Counted from the stretch's first letter, positions 22,963 through 34,040 are shown. The stretch is DNA of 64,000 bases from Gnetum montanum (GCA_015680685.1 MNCI01017888.1:1661-65660); one strand, 5' to 3'. Notes: generated from the letters alone by a model not told the origin. Numbers and translations: made by a program.

Positions 22963-23821
22963 TGATGAGTGGCGAGATACCCCTACACTCAACCATATAA
23001 ATACGAGCGTTCTCATGCGCGATCCGATTGAACTCCATAAACAGACTAGTTGTGGCACCTAGATAGTTAGCCTTAGGTTGCAGTTCACTATCTTCCCACC
23101 TGGACTAGTATTATTTGTCATGTATGGTTTAGTCCAGAGTGAGGTGTATGATGTGTTCTAACCTAATGCTACTCCTGAAGGTAATGGAAAATAAGATTAA
23201 CTAAGCTAGGTGGAAAAGGGTAAGAGAATCTAATCTAGCCTAAGTACGATGAGCATCCATTCCTTGATTATCCATATACATCTTGGACTTCATGCACGAC
23301 TACCACTGGGATTACCAAGTGCAGATCCTAGGTACACTACTAGGTTACCAATTAGTCACACTTAAACGCTCGTAATCAAGTCGTACTCATTCCGCGTTCT
23401 AACGTGAGTTTAAGGGTGAGAGAGATTAATTAGGAAAGCAGTAAATAACAAATAAATAAATAATTAAATAAAGTGAATGCTGCAATGATGAAGTAATCTC
23501 GATCTTTATTGCCGATCATGTGCATGTCCAAGTACATCACACTCGAATAAAGGATGTCGTACAATTACATTCACCACACTACGGGCAGACACGGGAAAAA
23601 TAATCTATCTCTGGAGGGATCAAACTGCCAGAGTTTCACTACAATCTAACCTATTATTATGAAACAAGGAAGAGCTATTTCTTATTTATAGACATTGCGG
23701 CGGACTGTGATATCAAAGTGGATGCGATATCGCATACACGATATTGCAAGGGATGCGATATCGCAGTGGACGCGATATCGTGTACGCAATATCGTGGCCT
23801 ATACGATATCGCATCCCATCA
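22963..23821 (-). repeat. 5' LTR of element D, 859 bp
   Basis: Ends TGATG/CATCA; aligns with 15256-16064. U3 (23700-23821) holds five GATATC palindromes plus two one-base variants at about 19-bp spacing. The minus-strand TATA region is degenerate. The two LTRs have diverged by substitutions and palindrome number, so the insertion is not recent. Confidence 0.9.
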
Positions 23822-23826
23822 GCTAG
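23822..23826. repeat. Target-site duplication GCTAG, right copy
   Basis: Perfect match to 15251-15255, directly after the 5' LTR of element D. Confidence 0.85.
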
Positions 23827-24254
23827 CCAATGTGCTGCAAGCTTTAATAAAAAATCTCATCTTTATTTTCATACACACTACCATGCTCAGGTACAATAGT
23901 GCTCGAATAAAGATTCATAAATTCAATGACTCCTACTATGGACACTTTGGAAAATATTCTAACTACAAGAGCTCTACTACATAATGAAAAAGACTATATG
24001 GAAACTGTGAGCCCAAGTGCTATATTTGTAGGCCGACACATACCCCACGATATTGGATATTCAATATCGTATGTTGGGGTCCAATATCAAAAACCCAACA
24101 TCATGGCTTGGAGCGCTACAAAATATGATTCATTAGCTAGCATTTATAGGTCTACACACATCTCGAGACATCGCATCAATGATGACGTAGCATGTACCAT
24201 GACATCGTATCCACGACATCATTGTTATGATATCATAGATATGATATCACATCA
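23827..24254 (-). repeat. Family 2 LTR of element A, upstream (U3) part
   Basis: Minus strand starts TGATGTGATATCATATC at 24254 and continues to 23827, where it is interrupted by element D. It contains nested palindromes (TGATATCATATCTATGATAT; and CGATATTG...CAATATCG at about 24046-24072) and a TATA motif (TATAAATG, 24142-24149 minus). Homologous LTRs lie at 51181 and 62786. Confidence 0.8.
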
Positions 24255-24269
24255 CCACAAAAATTGACT

Positions 24270-24965
24270 TTATTACTAGATGTAGTCTAAGGTCTCAATG
24301 AAAATTGATGTTGACCCATCTTCATTGGTCATGGCAACGTAGTTGGTAAACTATGGTTCTTGATGAGTACCATCCATCAACATCATCTCTTCCTAAATTC
24401 TAGGATTTGACTTATCTATTGAAGATTCGAAATAAATAGAATATGTATTGACCAATGGAATTGCATATTGAATTGACGAAAACATCTTCTTCAAATCAAA
24501 TGGCTCTTCCAAGGATTCTTTTACACATCCATATTTTTAAAATTGATAAACACTACTTTCAACTTTTGCATTGAAGTATCCATGGAGGATGAATGACACT
24601 AGATTGATATTGGTATGGGTTAAGGATAACTTATTTTTCAAACATTCCTCTATTTGGTTAATCAAGTATGCCACTTGACAAAGTCTAACATCTGGACATG
24701 TTGATTGGACAATTAAATGTGTGTTAACTACACATACATGTCTTTATAATAACAAGATATTTAATATCAATGCCAAGGCTATGTGGCTTCTCTAGAACCT
24801 TGATCATTCTTTCTTCCCCATGATTTAAAGTTCTAGGATTTCGAAAATAATTTCTAATTTCCATTCAAACCTTTATACTAATTTGAACTTGGCTTCTTTA
24901 TAAAAGATTGTGCAACCATTTATGTTGTGATTTTTGTAATAGGCTAATTTTGTATGTCTTAAAAG
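24270..24965 (-). pseudogene. CCR4/nocturnin-like exonuclease (EEP-fold) pseudogene
   Basis: Minus-strand frames, with one frameshift near 24731 and at least three stops, read NINGCTIFYKEAKFKLV, then VVNTHLIVQ...DVRLCQVAYLINQIEE, ILHGYFNAKVESSVYQF, and finally EP(stop)FTNYV...ETLDYI. These match in order the family blocks DGCATF(W/F)K, VVNTHL...DV(K/R)LGQV, CGDFNS.P.S.LY.F and EP.FTNY...GTLDYIFY of plant CCR4-type deadenylases, which shorten mRNA poly(A) tails. The catalytic DFN is now YFN, so the site is dead. About 230 codons without an intron, so it is either a large exon or a processed copy. It stops 16 bp from the LTR of element A. Confidence 0.65.
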
Positions 24966-24968
24966 AAA

Positions 24969-25330
24969 AATTTCTAGAAATGCCTTAAGGATAATTGATC
25001 TTACATTCCCTTCCCATTAAAGCAAATGCTACCTTAAGAACATTTGACAAGATCATACAATCACCATTGCAAACAACATCTTCTCCTCCTCATCCTCCAT
25101 TTGAAACTCATGCTATTAGCTGAAAATTGTTTTATTGTAAGCCTACTCTCAAATCTTTTGGTTTGACATTTAAATATTTTTGATCAAGAGCAAGAGTTTT
25201 AAATGGAGGATGGGGAGGAGAAGATGGTGTTGTCTGTAATGGTGGTAGTATAGTCTTATCAAACATCCTTAAGGTGGCATTTTCTTCAGAGGGAAGGGAG
25301 TGTATGATTAATCATCCTTAAGGTGTTTTC
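24969..25330. repeat. Inverted repeat with about 130-bp arms
   Basis: 24969-25113 and the reverse complement of about 25195-25330 share long blocks (CTTCTCCTCC(T/C)CATCCTCCAT; CATTCCCTTCCC; CCTTAAG(G/A)A) at roughly 80% by eye, with a spacer near 80 bp. Neither arm end carries a recognisable transposon terminus. It would fold as a hairpin in RNA. It adjoins the CCR4-like pseudogene, and part of the left arm may be the upstream end of that pseudogene. Confidence 0.7.
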
Positions 25331-27021
25331 TAGATGGTTGAAAAGTCAAATCTCAATTGATTGTTGTACGCCATATGCTTTCATCCACCTTATATCTAAA
25401 AAATATATAATCTAGTTTAACTCTATTGCTACCCTCACATGAAGCCTCTCTTCTTTTCTATTTTTCTTCATTTTTTCTATCCTTGTCTACTTAGTTGCCT
25501 CTTCTCTATAGCTCCTTTTGTTATTTTTTTATAGTATTTTTGTTTATGCTATCTTAATCTTTCATCTAATAGTTCTTGAACACAGTGATTTGTTGTAGAC
25601 ATATTCGTTTCTTCTTCCTATCTTCTTTTTACAGTTCTTTTTGTTTGTATGCATTTCTATTTAAATCATTTAGTAGTTAGTTTTTTCTTGTTGAAGATTT
25701 GCAAAGTTGTTGTGTAAGAAGAGAGAATTGACGTAGAATGTACAATTTCAAAAGTAGGCTAAGTAGACATAGATAAATAGAATAGTTTTAATTTTATTTA
25801 CAATAATTTTTTATAAGGTGTGGGTATTATGTTTGTGTTATTATAAGGGATATATAGTGTACTATCAATTTTTTTCATAGGTTATTATTTGTTCAATCCA
25901 ACAATTTGTTGGGGCTTGTGGGTATTATGTTGTTATTGTTATAGTAAAATTAGATTGGGTCTATGTTGCTTAGGACATGCCTCTAGGCTAGGAACATAAG
26001 AAGTACAAAAAGAGTGCTAGTATTGGGCTTTGAACCTAACACCTTTAAGAACAAACCTATGTAAGGGAACGAACTAGGCAAGGGCCATGTTCTTATAGAG
26101 TAGTTTTTATTAATGGGTTTATTGTTCCCTTTTGCCTACTTTATTTTGTCTCTTTATTGAAAAACTTGAAGAGTAAATACATAAAATACTAACTCATTTT
26201 GCAATTACAGTTGGAAGCTATCATGTCAAACTTTTAGTCTATGGTAATGATATTGACTTAATTTCAAATTTAATGAAAAGATTGCAGGAAATGCATAATA
26301 CTCTTAATGTCTTTTGTAGGTATTTAAAATGAAAGTTAATTTACAAAAAAACAAAAATTATGATTTGTGGTACATGAGTTTATTTTCAATAAATAAATTT
26401 AATATAATATAAAAAAGATTGTAGTGGGTTTCTATCAAATATAATGCACAAAGTACAAGATAACTCTTAGAAAGGGATTAGGTGCATTTTAGAATGGTTA
26501 TGGTAAATTGTCAAAATCCTTAAAGTTGATAGTTGCAACTTGTAATGATGTTTGCTTTTTGTGACTTGACCATCTTCATTTATTTTAGAAAAAAATAGCT
26601 ATTAGATTTTTTAAAGATAATCATTAATTCTTTTCCACCTCTTATTTCAATTTTTTTATTCGATAAATCAAATATGCTTTTTTGACTCCTATTGGATGAT
26701 GGAAGTGGTGGAAGAAACTTTCAAATCTCATAAACTTGTTACACCTAATAAAAAATGCTTCTACCAGCTGTATGGTTTTGATGCACTCCTGGGATATGCA
26801 TTTTTAGGTTAAGATTTTGTAGATTCAATTCTTGCCTTAACTTATGGGTTTCAACTCTAGTGACTTACATCATTTACCCTCCTATATGGGATGAGCTAAA
26901 CCTTAACCTTTTTAGTTACCATGTTATTATAAGTGAAAGCCTAACCTTTTTCAGGAGTTTTACTAAAAACTCAAATCCATGTCTTTAGACTTGAAAATAA
27001 CTACCTAACATCACTCTAAAA
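25331..27021. other. AT-rich DNA without a recognisable gene
   Basis: No motif-bearing frame on either strand. T-rich stretches and a repeated phrase (TTGTGGGTATTATGTT at about 25915 and a variant at 25820) are all that stand out. Confidence 0.5.
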
Positions 27022-27178
27022 GAATGAGGTGTTAGCTTGTTAGTAAGACTTTTGATCTAAAAGCTCCCAAATCAAGGGCTCAATTCAGCTAGGCAATACG
27101 AAATTATAAAGTGTTACTTAGACCATATATCTTGAGGTATATTTATATTACAATTTTTTCAAAGTTCTAACACCCTAA
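27022..27178 (+). mobile_element. tRNA-like SINE candidate, copy 2
   Basis: GAGGTGTTAGCTTGTTAGTAAGACTT (A-box region) then AATCAAGGGCTCAATTC (B-box region) and a body containing ATATATCTTGAGGTAT and AAGTTCTAACACCC, collinear with the minus-strand copy at 8061-8213. Diverged by about a third of positions by eye. It lies 600 bp upstream of the MATE gene. Confidence 0.5.
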
Positions 27179-27339
27179 AATCACTCCAAAAAATAGTCCC
27201 CTAACAAATCATTACATTGAAAAGGACTCCAAAAATAAGTGACCATGCCAAGCACAAATACATGAACAAAAATCAAAGGAAATGATGAATATAACTAGAC
27301 CAAGGAAGTGTAATGATGATTATAATAACATCGTTTCTC

Positions 27340-27796
27340 TTGCACGATTCTTCCTTGTATGAACAGGGATAACAAGCCGGTGGCCGTTCTTTACCACGGA
27401 CTCCGAGTCAAGCACGTCTAGTTTGTAGGAATTCAAATTGGATACCCTCTGTGTGGCAGTGATGTTCGTACACATGGCTGGCAAGGCCTGTTTTCTCAAC
27501 GATCTCCGTTTCTGGGTTGTTCGGAATGTGATGTTTTTTGTTTGTGCCCGCGTTTTGTCTGTGCCCACGTTTTGTTTGTGGGAACAAGCTACGTGTATTG
27601 ATGTGATGTCTGTGGCCCATATTCATCGCTTTGGAAGCCAAGCAATTTACGAACGTTATCGTCACGAGGACTTCTTCTTGACTGTGAAAATACCTCAGTG
27701 CCCTCATTTGCCCCTTGATATGATGCTATATACATTCACATGGATTGTTTAAAACACTGAAGCCTTTCAGAGTTGTAAGGAAATTTGCATTTGAAG
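27340..27796 (+). promoter_or_regulatory. Presumed promoter and 5' leader of the MATE gene
   Basis: This stretch is visibly richer in G and C than the AT-rich DNA on both sides and ends at the MATE start codon. TATATA at 27727-27732 lies 65 bp before the ATG. A 16-17-bp unit, (C)GTTTTGT(T/C)TGTGCCC(A/G), is repeated about three times at 27535-27582. Open frames here on both strands have no protein-like motifs. Which element is the real core promoter cannot be decided from sequence alone. Confidence 0.35.
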
Positions 27797-30700
27797 ATGG
27801 GAAGACCACCGCAAGCAGAGGATTTTGTGCAGGAGCCTCTGTTGGCTGGGGTAGGAGATGGGATTAATGGACAGCGTTCGATTTTCAGTTGGCCTAATTT
27901 TAGGACTGAGATTAAAGAACAACTTTACATAGCACTGCCCATGGTCGCCATGAACATGCTACAGAACTCTCTGCAGCTTATTTCCATCATGATTGTGGGT
28001 CATCTAAGCGAGCTCTCCCTTTCTGGAATTTCTGTTGCCACTTCCTTCTGCAACGTCACCGGCTTCAGTTTTATGGTGCGGTTACATTTCATTGTCCTTT
28101 TCGTCATCCATATCTGAGATGACTCCTTATTGCTTACATTAATGTATCAAAAATTTTTACCAGAACGGAAGATAAACAATTCGAGTGATTCAGATTTGAA
28201 TATGAATAGTGAAGTGTCCAACTATCCGTATTAAGCTGTTGAGTGATAAACTCTTTTGGACATCGTAAACTGATTTATGATTACCTTACTTGTAAACTGT
28301 ATGATTTTTAACATTTCACCATTGTGGGTTATTGACTTGATTTATGATTAGCTTACTTGTAAACTGTATGATTTTTAACATTTCACCATTGTGGGTTATT
28401 GACTTGATTTATGATTTGCTTACTTGTAAACTGTATGATTTTTTAACATTTCACCACTGTGGGTTATTGACTTGTTTCCCATCTGTTCCATGTGAGGTCT
28501 GTAACAGGTAGATAAAAATGTAAATGGACTTTATAAAGTTTGCGAAGAAGTTGGTAATTAGGTAATGAATCATGAGATGGTTAGATAAACAGAAATTGAG
28601 GACAATTTAATTGTGATTCATTGAATCCGCCCTATTCAATCATGTTATTTATTTCTTTCTTTCTTTTAAAAGATGTAGGATAGTTCACGGTATCCTTCAT
28701 CGTTATCTTAAGATGAAAATGTCAATGGTAATTTAACTCTGTTAGTAGGTTTTGAGGAAAAACGAGTTCATGTAATAGTATTTTTAGTAATATTGAATAC
28801 CATGGGGTACGGATTTTGCTTACTGCTCGGATAGCAGTAGGTAATGGTATGCTGGTCCTCTCAAATGTATTGACCTTGCATTCAGCTTTAGTAAGATTTT
28901 AACTCATAGGAAGGCACCCCTCTTAACGTTGAGACATGGACGCTCTCATAGTGGTATGCTCGGATTTGAGATTTTGATAAGAGCATGGATGAAGCGCTGC
29001 AAAATTTGAACAAAATATATAAAATATCATGAATAGTTTAGTTGATTTGCAGTATTAGTTTATTCAAATTTATGCATTAAGGCTTGGCAAAGAATTTTTT
29101 AATATATAACAGAGCATAAGCCTTTAAATCTACTTTAACATTTCAAGGGCATTTCCATTTCCTTAAAAGTAATTGCATTGTCATGTGGCTTAAGGATTCC
29201 CTTTTATGATAACCATCAATGTTTATGTGCATCATGGCAGCTAGGATTAGCAAGTGCTTTAGAAACTTTCTGTGGTCAAGCGTATGGTGCAAAACAATAC
29301 CGATTGACTGGAATTCTTCTACAAAGAGCCGTGTTTAGTCTGTTTTGTGTTGCAGTGCCTCTCTCGCTGCTTTGGATGTATATTAGACAAATTTTATTAG
29401 CCTTTCGTCAGGACCCCTCTATCTCAGCTGAAGCAGGGGCATATGCCAACTGGCTCATTCCAAGTTTGTTTGCGTATGCTTTTCTTCAACCACTGGTAAA
29501 GTTTCTGCAGACACAAAGTATTGTGATGCCACTGATGCTGTCTTCTGCTTTGACTTTGGTTGTTCATGTGCCACTGTGCTGGTTTCTAGTGTTCAAGGTT
29601 CGACTTGGAATTAAAGGTGCTGCTTTATCTGTGGACATAGCATTCTGGCTCAATGTCATACTTTTGTTGTTGTATGTCAAGTTTTCAACTGCTTGCAAAA
29701 AGACACGGACAGCCATCTCAAAAGAAGCTTTGCATGATATTACAAACTTTCTCCAAGTTGCTATGCCTTCTGCAGTGATGATTTGGTAACAGGCTTCTCT
29801 ATCCTTGCTATCCATTGCAGAGACATATTTTAGCAGAATTTTCTGTAACTATTATAGCTGTAATTAATTTTACAACATGTGAATCCTGTACCTTCACTAG
29901 GAATTTCACTGCTTATATGCTAAAATGGTTGACATCATTGTTTCGGTGATTTTGACAGTTTGGAATGGTGGTCTTTTGAGACACTTGTAGTGCTATCTGG
30001 TTTATTACCAAACCCAAAATTATCCACATCAGTTTTGGCTGTCTGGTAATCCTAAATATATATGGTTTATCTCGTTTTTGTTCTCCTAAATTTTTTGATA
30101 TGGGTTGCATCTTACCAAAACGTGTGGCTGTTTTTCTCTTTTTAAATAATTTCAATGTTTTGCAGCCTTAACACTTCTGCATTTGCATATATGATTCCGT
30201 ATGGAGTCTCTGCAGCTTCAAGGTATGAAAATTATATGTGCGAAGTCCATATACCCAATAGGAATAGTACAAGCTCTTGATTTCAAGCAAAATGAACTCA
30301 TTCCTAATTTTTTTACAAGTATTAATATAATTAAAATTACTTGGATTCTATCTGCTTTATTGAAATAAAACTTTGAACGCTGCAGCACAAGGGTTTCCAA
30401 CGAACTAGGTTCTGGAAATACACAAGGTGCCCTCCTAGCAGTACGTGCAACTGTTTGTATATCAGTTACAGAGAGTCTGATAAGAGGACTTGTACTATTC
30501 TCACTTACAAATGTCTGGGGTCGTGCATTCAGCAATGAATTAGAAGTCATTCATTACTTGACTACCATGATGCCGTTTTTGGCTTTATCAACAATGATGG
30601 ATGGAATCCAAGGATCTCTGTCAGGTAGGGAATAGGTCAATGTTTATAACTAGTCAATATCGGCTACTACTGGATATTTTCTAGTGAAGTTTGTAATGAT

Positions 30701-31404
30701 TTTATCAATGGTAAGAGGTTTATCATTCTCAAAATGTACAAAGAAGGTGCAATCTTACAGTGTTATATTTGCAGGAATAATAAGGGGATGTGGACAACAA
30801 AGATGGGGTGCTTTTGTTAACTTAGGAGCATATTATCTTGTTGGCGTACCATTGGCGCTAATCCTGGGTTTTGTGGTGCATCTTGGTCCAAGGGTCAGTG
30901 ATTAGTCTGCTAATCATATGCCATTCCAAATATGCTAATTCTTTATGATTTTTTCAGTGAAATGGAACTATATTTTTATCAAGATTAATACAGATTTACA
31001 ATGATACATGATACAAAAATGCAAGCTAATTATGGTACAAAGATTAATGCGGATTTATGATCCTTGATGTGCTTATTCTCTATTGTATGTTTGTGGGTTA
31101 GGGACTCTGGTTGGGAATCATGGGTGGCCTTCTTGTACAAACAATTTCGCTCATTCTTATAACCGTGTGCAATGACTGGAGGAAACTGGTGAGTAGGTCC
31201 AAATTGCTGCTTGGCAAATAAGCAGAGTTCTAAACTAATAAAAGAAAGCTGAAAAGGCAACATGTAGATTTAGAATGTTTCACTTCATATAGATTGATTA
31301 TGATTTTGCAACTTAGACTAAATTGTTACTTGAATGTTTTTTCTCATCAGACAAAAATTGCTAGAGAAAGGGTGCATGATTCTGCATTGCCACTAGCTGG
31401 CTAA
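27797..31404 (+). CDS. MATE family transporter (DETOXIFICATION-type), 8 exons, 488 aa
   Basis: Exons 27797-28075, 29241-29785, 29959-30045, 30166-30222, 30386-30624, 30775-30893, 31102-31188, 31351-31404; all introns are GT...AG and the joined frame (1467 nt) is open to TAA. A multidrug-and-toxin-extrusion secondary transporter exporting organic compounds against protons at the plasma membrane or tonoplast; the substrate cannot be told. Seen: soluble N-terminus of about 40 residues, first membrane segment about 43-66, VGHL at 67-70, [12 protein letters not shown] at 99-110, MICLEWWSFE at 273-282, STRVSNELG at 323-331, [11 protein letters not shown] at 406-416, C-terminus [16 protein letters not shown]. 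Length and the family signatures (ALETxCGQAxGA, STRVSNELG, RGCGxQ) are as usual for plant MATEs with about 12 helices. The ATG at 27797 is chosen because it begins the MATE N-terminus and no earlier ATG is in frame. Nothing looks broken. It is the only intact host gene in the window. Confidence 0.93.
28076..29240 (+). other. Intron 1 of the MATE gene, 1165 bp
   Basis: Donor GTGCGG, acceptor ATGGCAG. This is the longest intron of the gene, the others being 120-209 bp. It contains a 67-bp triplicate (28272-28473) but no transposon ends or coding motifs. The donor is not the usual GTAAGT type; protein continuity ([11 protein letters not shown]) supports it. Confidence 0.8.
28272..28473 (+). repeat. 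67-bp tandem repeat, three copies, in MATE intron 1
   Basis: Units 28272-28338, 28339-28405 and 28406-28473 are nearly identical (changes such as TTACC/TTAGC/TTTGC and one extra T). The unit contains CTTACTTGTAAACTGTATG. High similarity suggests recent expansion. Confidence 0.95.
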
Positions 31405-33784
31405 GGCATAGTGAATGCAGGTTCTTAAACTTGAGGATTTTGGATGAAAATGATCTGAACTTTAATCTACTGCTGATTCTGAAAGGATGACTCACGAGTA
31501 CCACCCTAGATGAATGAGGATTTTAGTCATATTGAACTTAAATTGCCTTCCATGCAAATTATTCAATGCACACAAAGCACCGGTGCAAATGGCATATGCT
31601 ATGTCCAAGCATCATTTTTTTTTCTCTGCAACATTGTCAAGCTTAGATAGATTTTCTCCCTGGCCATGGGCTGCTTTTAAATTTGCTTTTCTGAAATGGA
31701 TATTTTTAAAAGTAGAGAGTAAGTTGATGCAAAAATGCTAAAATCCTGCTTTATGTAATAATAATGGAAACCTCTGCTGTAAGGAAAGAAGTACTTTTAC
31801 CAAGTAAGAGAATGTCTTCTTTCTCATTGCTATGTCAGGTAAATTGAATTAAGTTTAATGGATTTGATTAGCGTATTATTGCATAGGTAGGGAAAATTAT
31901 TGAAGTTTGTCTTTTCCAGCATTCCTATTTTTCAGCCAAGGGAGTGGTGTTGGACTAGGAGTATTTGATTTATAGGTTATAAAACAACATTATATTTTAA
32001 ATAGCCTATTAGAATCAATGGCAAGGTTAACTCAGGTCATTAAAGTCAATAACTCGTTCTCTCTGACTTCAACATGAAAATAATACTTTTCTTTGCCAGT
32101 TCGGTTTCATTAATCAGTTCATAACAAGTAACATAAGGCATTTTATTAACTATTTTATTGTTTACCAAACATGGTTTTCTATGAAACTTAACTTGTCCAT
32201 AAATACAAAGTTTCAAATTTTGTTTGATTTTTATGAAGCAATTCCATGAGAAAAAGAACAAGCTCATTTATTTGCAGAATAGCAATACATAGAAACTATA
32301 AGTCTAACTGGGTTTAGCAGTGGCAAGATAAATTTGCTGATTCAAGAGAATGAAGAACATCTCAAGAATGTAATAACATTTATTGAAAAAGTTGATGACA
32401 ATGCTTAGGCACAAGTTATCTGTACAACCATCTTTGATGATTCTATCATGAGAATTTATCCTTTAGCAATAAACTTAGCTGGGCAAGATGTTTAACATAC
32501 AAATGAAAAATTTATCTTTGTTTTTTCCAACTAAGAAAAGCTGCAAATATTAGTGTTGAAGAGTAACCATAAAATTTTAAATTGCTTTAACAAGTCACAA
32601 AGAATGCATAATGCATATTAAAACATATTTGAGATTTTTAAGATAACTTTTCAATATACCAAAAAGATTGGGCAGCAACATGGGTACCAAAGGTGCCGAA
32701 GTGAAGGAAGGAAGGAAAGAATACAACTAAAGTAATCACAATTCCATACCCCAAACCATGGTACAGCTAAAGTAATCACAATTCCATACCCTAAAGAATA
32801 AACCACACAATTACAATTCCATACCTAAAGAATAAACCACATTGAAAAGCCGATGGTTATTAACTTTGCCAACTTTTTAAGCCCCTCAATGAGTAAACCA
32901 CACCTCTCTTGAATCATTAAGTAAATTGAGTCACCATCTATATAATACGAATGAATTTATCTTAAAATACCAATTGACAATTGTCACAACTAACATGTAA
33001 TTTACATTAACAATTACATGTGTAAAATTTAAATAAAAATGTTAGACCCTTTTGAACACTATTCAATACCCAAGAGCATGTGATTGTTCATTTTTCACAG
33101 ATAAAATGAAACAAAGGTACACAAAATTTTGTTATACCATTTAGAAAATACATTTTACGTATGAAATATGACCCATCACTAGAAATAGTAGATTTGAAAT
33201 ATTTTTACCTATTATGGAATTTCTCTGGTTACCAAAATTTTTTAAAAGATTTGAGCTTGTTCTAAGATCTCAGATCCAGTGGATTTCCACTTTCCAAAGG
33301 ATACCTGACATATCATTTCATCATCATTTGTTGCATGCTTGTAACTCTATTCTGCCTAACACACACCAACCTAAACAAACATTAAATTTCCATTGGGAAA
33401 ATGCTGAATACCGTTTCAAATTATAGTTTCATAAAATCGCAATCCATTAGCCATACTCAACAAAAGCAAATGAACAAATGGGAAAACAAATTCAGATCCA
33501 CAGATTGGTTAGCTAACTTATTTTTGTCAGTTTCTCAACCTTGCAACAAAGCATTCCTCACCAAGCAGTCAACAATTATTATTTAGATCTTCCTCACATA
33601 TTTCTACAGCATATACAATGCTCAAGCTTGGTAAAATTTGATTGCAACAATAATAGCAATCATACAAATTGCCAGCTAACTTTTCTTAAACTAGTTTAGC
33701 TATATATTTATGATATATGCCTAGAGAAATTTTTTTCTTTTTTGAAATTGATTCACTGAAAATTGTGTTACCCATAATAAGTCA
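31405..33784. other. Downstream flank of the MATE gene, no further gene seen
   Basis: The first few hundred bases should hold the 3' UTR; AATAATAAT at about 31757-31765 is a possible weak poly(A) signal. No coding motif on either strand to 33784. A tandem repeat lies at 32723-32843. 33600-33690 resembles 38945-39050 on the far side of the copia element. Confidence 0.5.
32723..32843 (+). repeat. About 40-bp tandem repeat, three imperfect units
   Basis: Units share CTAAAGTAATCACAATTCC and ATACC(C)TAAAGAATAAACCACA; the third unit is shortened. No coding or transposon feature is linked to it. Confidence 0.75.
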
Positions 33785-34024
33785 TGAACACGAAGGAGAG
33801 AAGAAAAGATTGGAAAAGTAATTCTCTTCTGCTCATCTAGAATCAACAATTACAACAATTTATAAGAAAGAATTACAATAGAAAATCTGCTAAATAAGGA
33901 ACAAGAAATCTAGAAAATGAATGATAGATATTGATGATAAAAAATTAATTTAGAGAATCAACTAATTTTGGTAAGTTGACCTACGAAATCATGCCCGACC
34001 AGGCTTTATTCTAACTTTCTAACA
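33785..34024 (-). repeat. 3' LTR of copia element, 240 bp
   Basis: Minus strand TGTTAGAAAG...TTCGTGTTCA. Aligns with 38449-38688 with about 25 differences. Confidence 0.9.
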
Positions 34025-34040
34025 CTCCTCCTCAAGTTAG
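34025..34040 (-). promoter_or_regulatory. Polypurine tract of copia element
   Basis: Minus strand CTAACTTGAGGAGGAG directly before TGTTAG of the 3' LTR. Confidence 0.75.

Larger units (their letters stand above)
15256..23821 (-). mobile_element. Element D: complete-ended non-autonomous gypsy-type element with gag and ORF2 but no pol
   Basis: 8566 bp, minus strand. Two LTRs (22963-23821 and 15256-16064) with TGATG...CATCA ends, flanked by a perfect 5-bp duplication GCTAG. After the 5' LTR come a tRNA-Asp-type primer site, gag (about 22830-20890, interrupted by 906 N), a 1.9-kb non-coding stretch with an LTR-like TATA segment, ORF2 (18990-16218), a polypurine tract and the 3' LTR. No protease, RT, RNase H or integrase motif was seen in the readable sequence, and 906 N is too short for a gypsy pol. 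It therefore depended on a helper, most simply a relative that keeps pol. It inserted inside the LTR of element A and is younger than it. Confidence 0.85.
9279..24254 (-). mobile_element. Gypsy element A (family 2), 3' truncated, interrupted by element D
   Basis: Reading the minus strand: LTR (24254-23827, continued at 15255-14719), primer binding site (14717-14698), gag (about 14600-12200), protease (12126-11700), RT/RNase H (about 11560-10250), integrase (about 10000-9338). The element ends abruptly at the inverted repeat 9279-9337; integrase C-terminus and 3' LTR are missing. Its LTR starts TGATGTGATATC and ends CTCATCA and is cut by element D, which duplicated GCTAG. All frames contain stops, so it is a dead copy, but it is the only element in the 5' half that still shows a complete set of pol domains and so illustrates what the pol-less relatives lack. 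Confidence 0.85.

Noticed and set aside
27320-27752. Overlapping open frames on both strands just upstream of the MATE gene
   Set aside because: No domain-like motifs, opposite-strand shadows of each other, in a GC-richer promoter-like region.
28272-28473. CRISPR-like array
   Set aside because: Head-to-tail 67-bp repeats without spacers, inside a plant intron; an ordinary tandem repeat.
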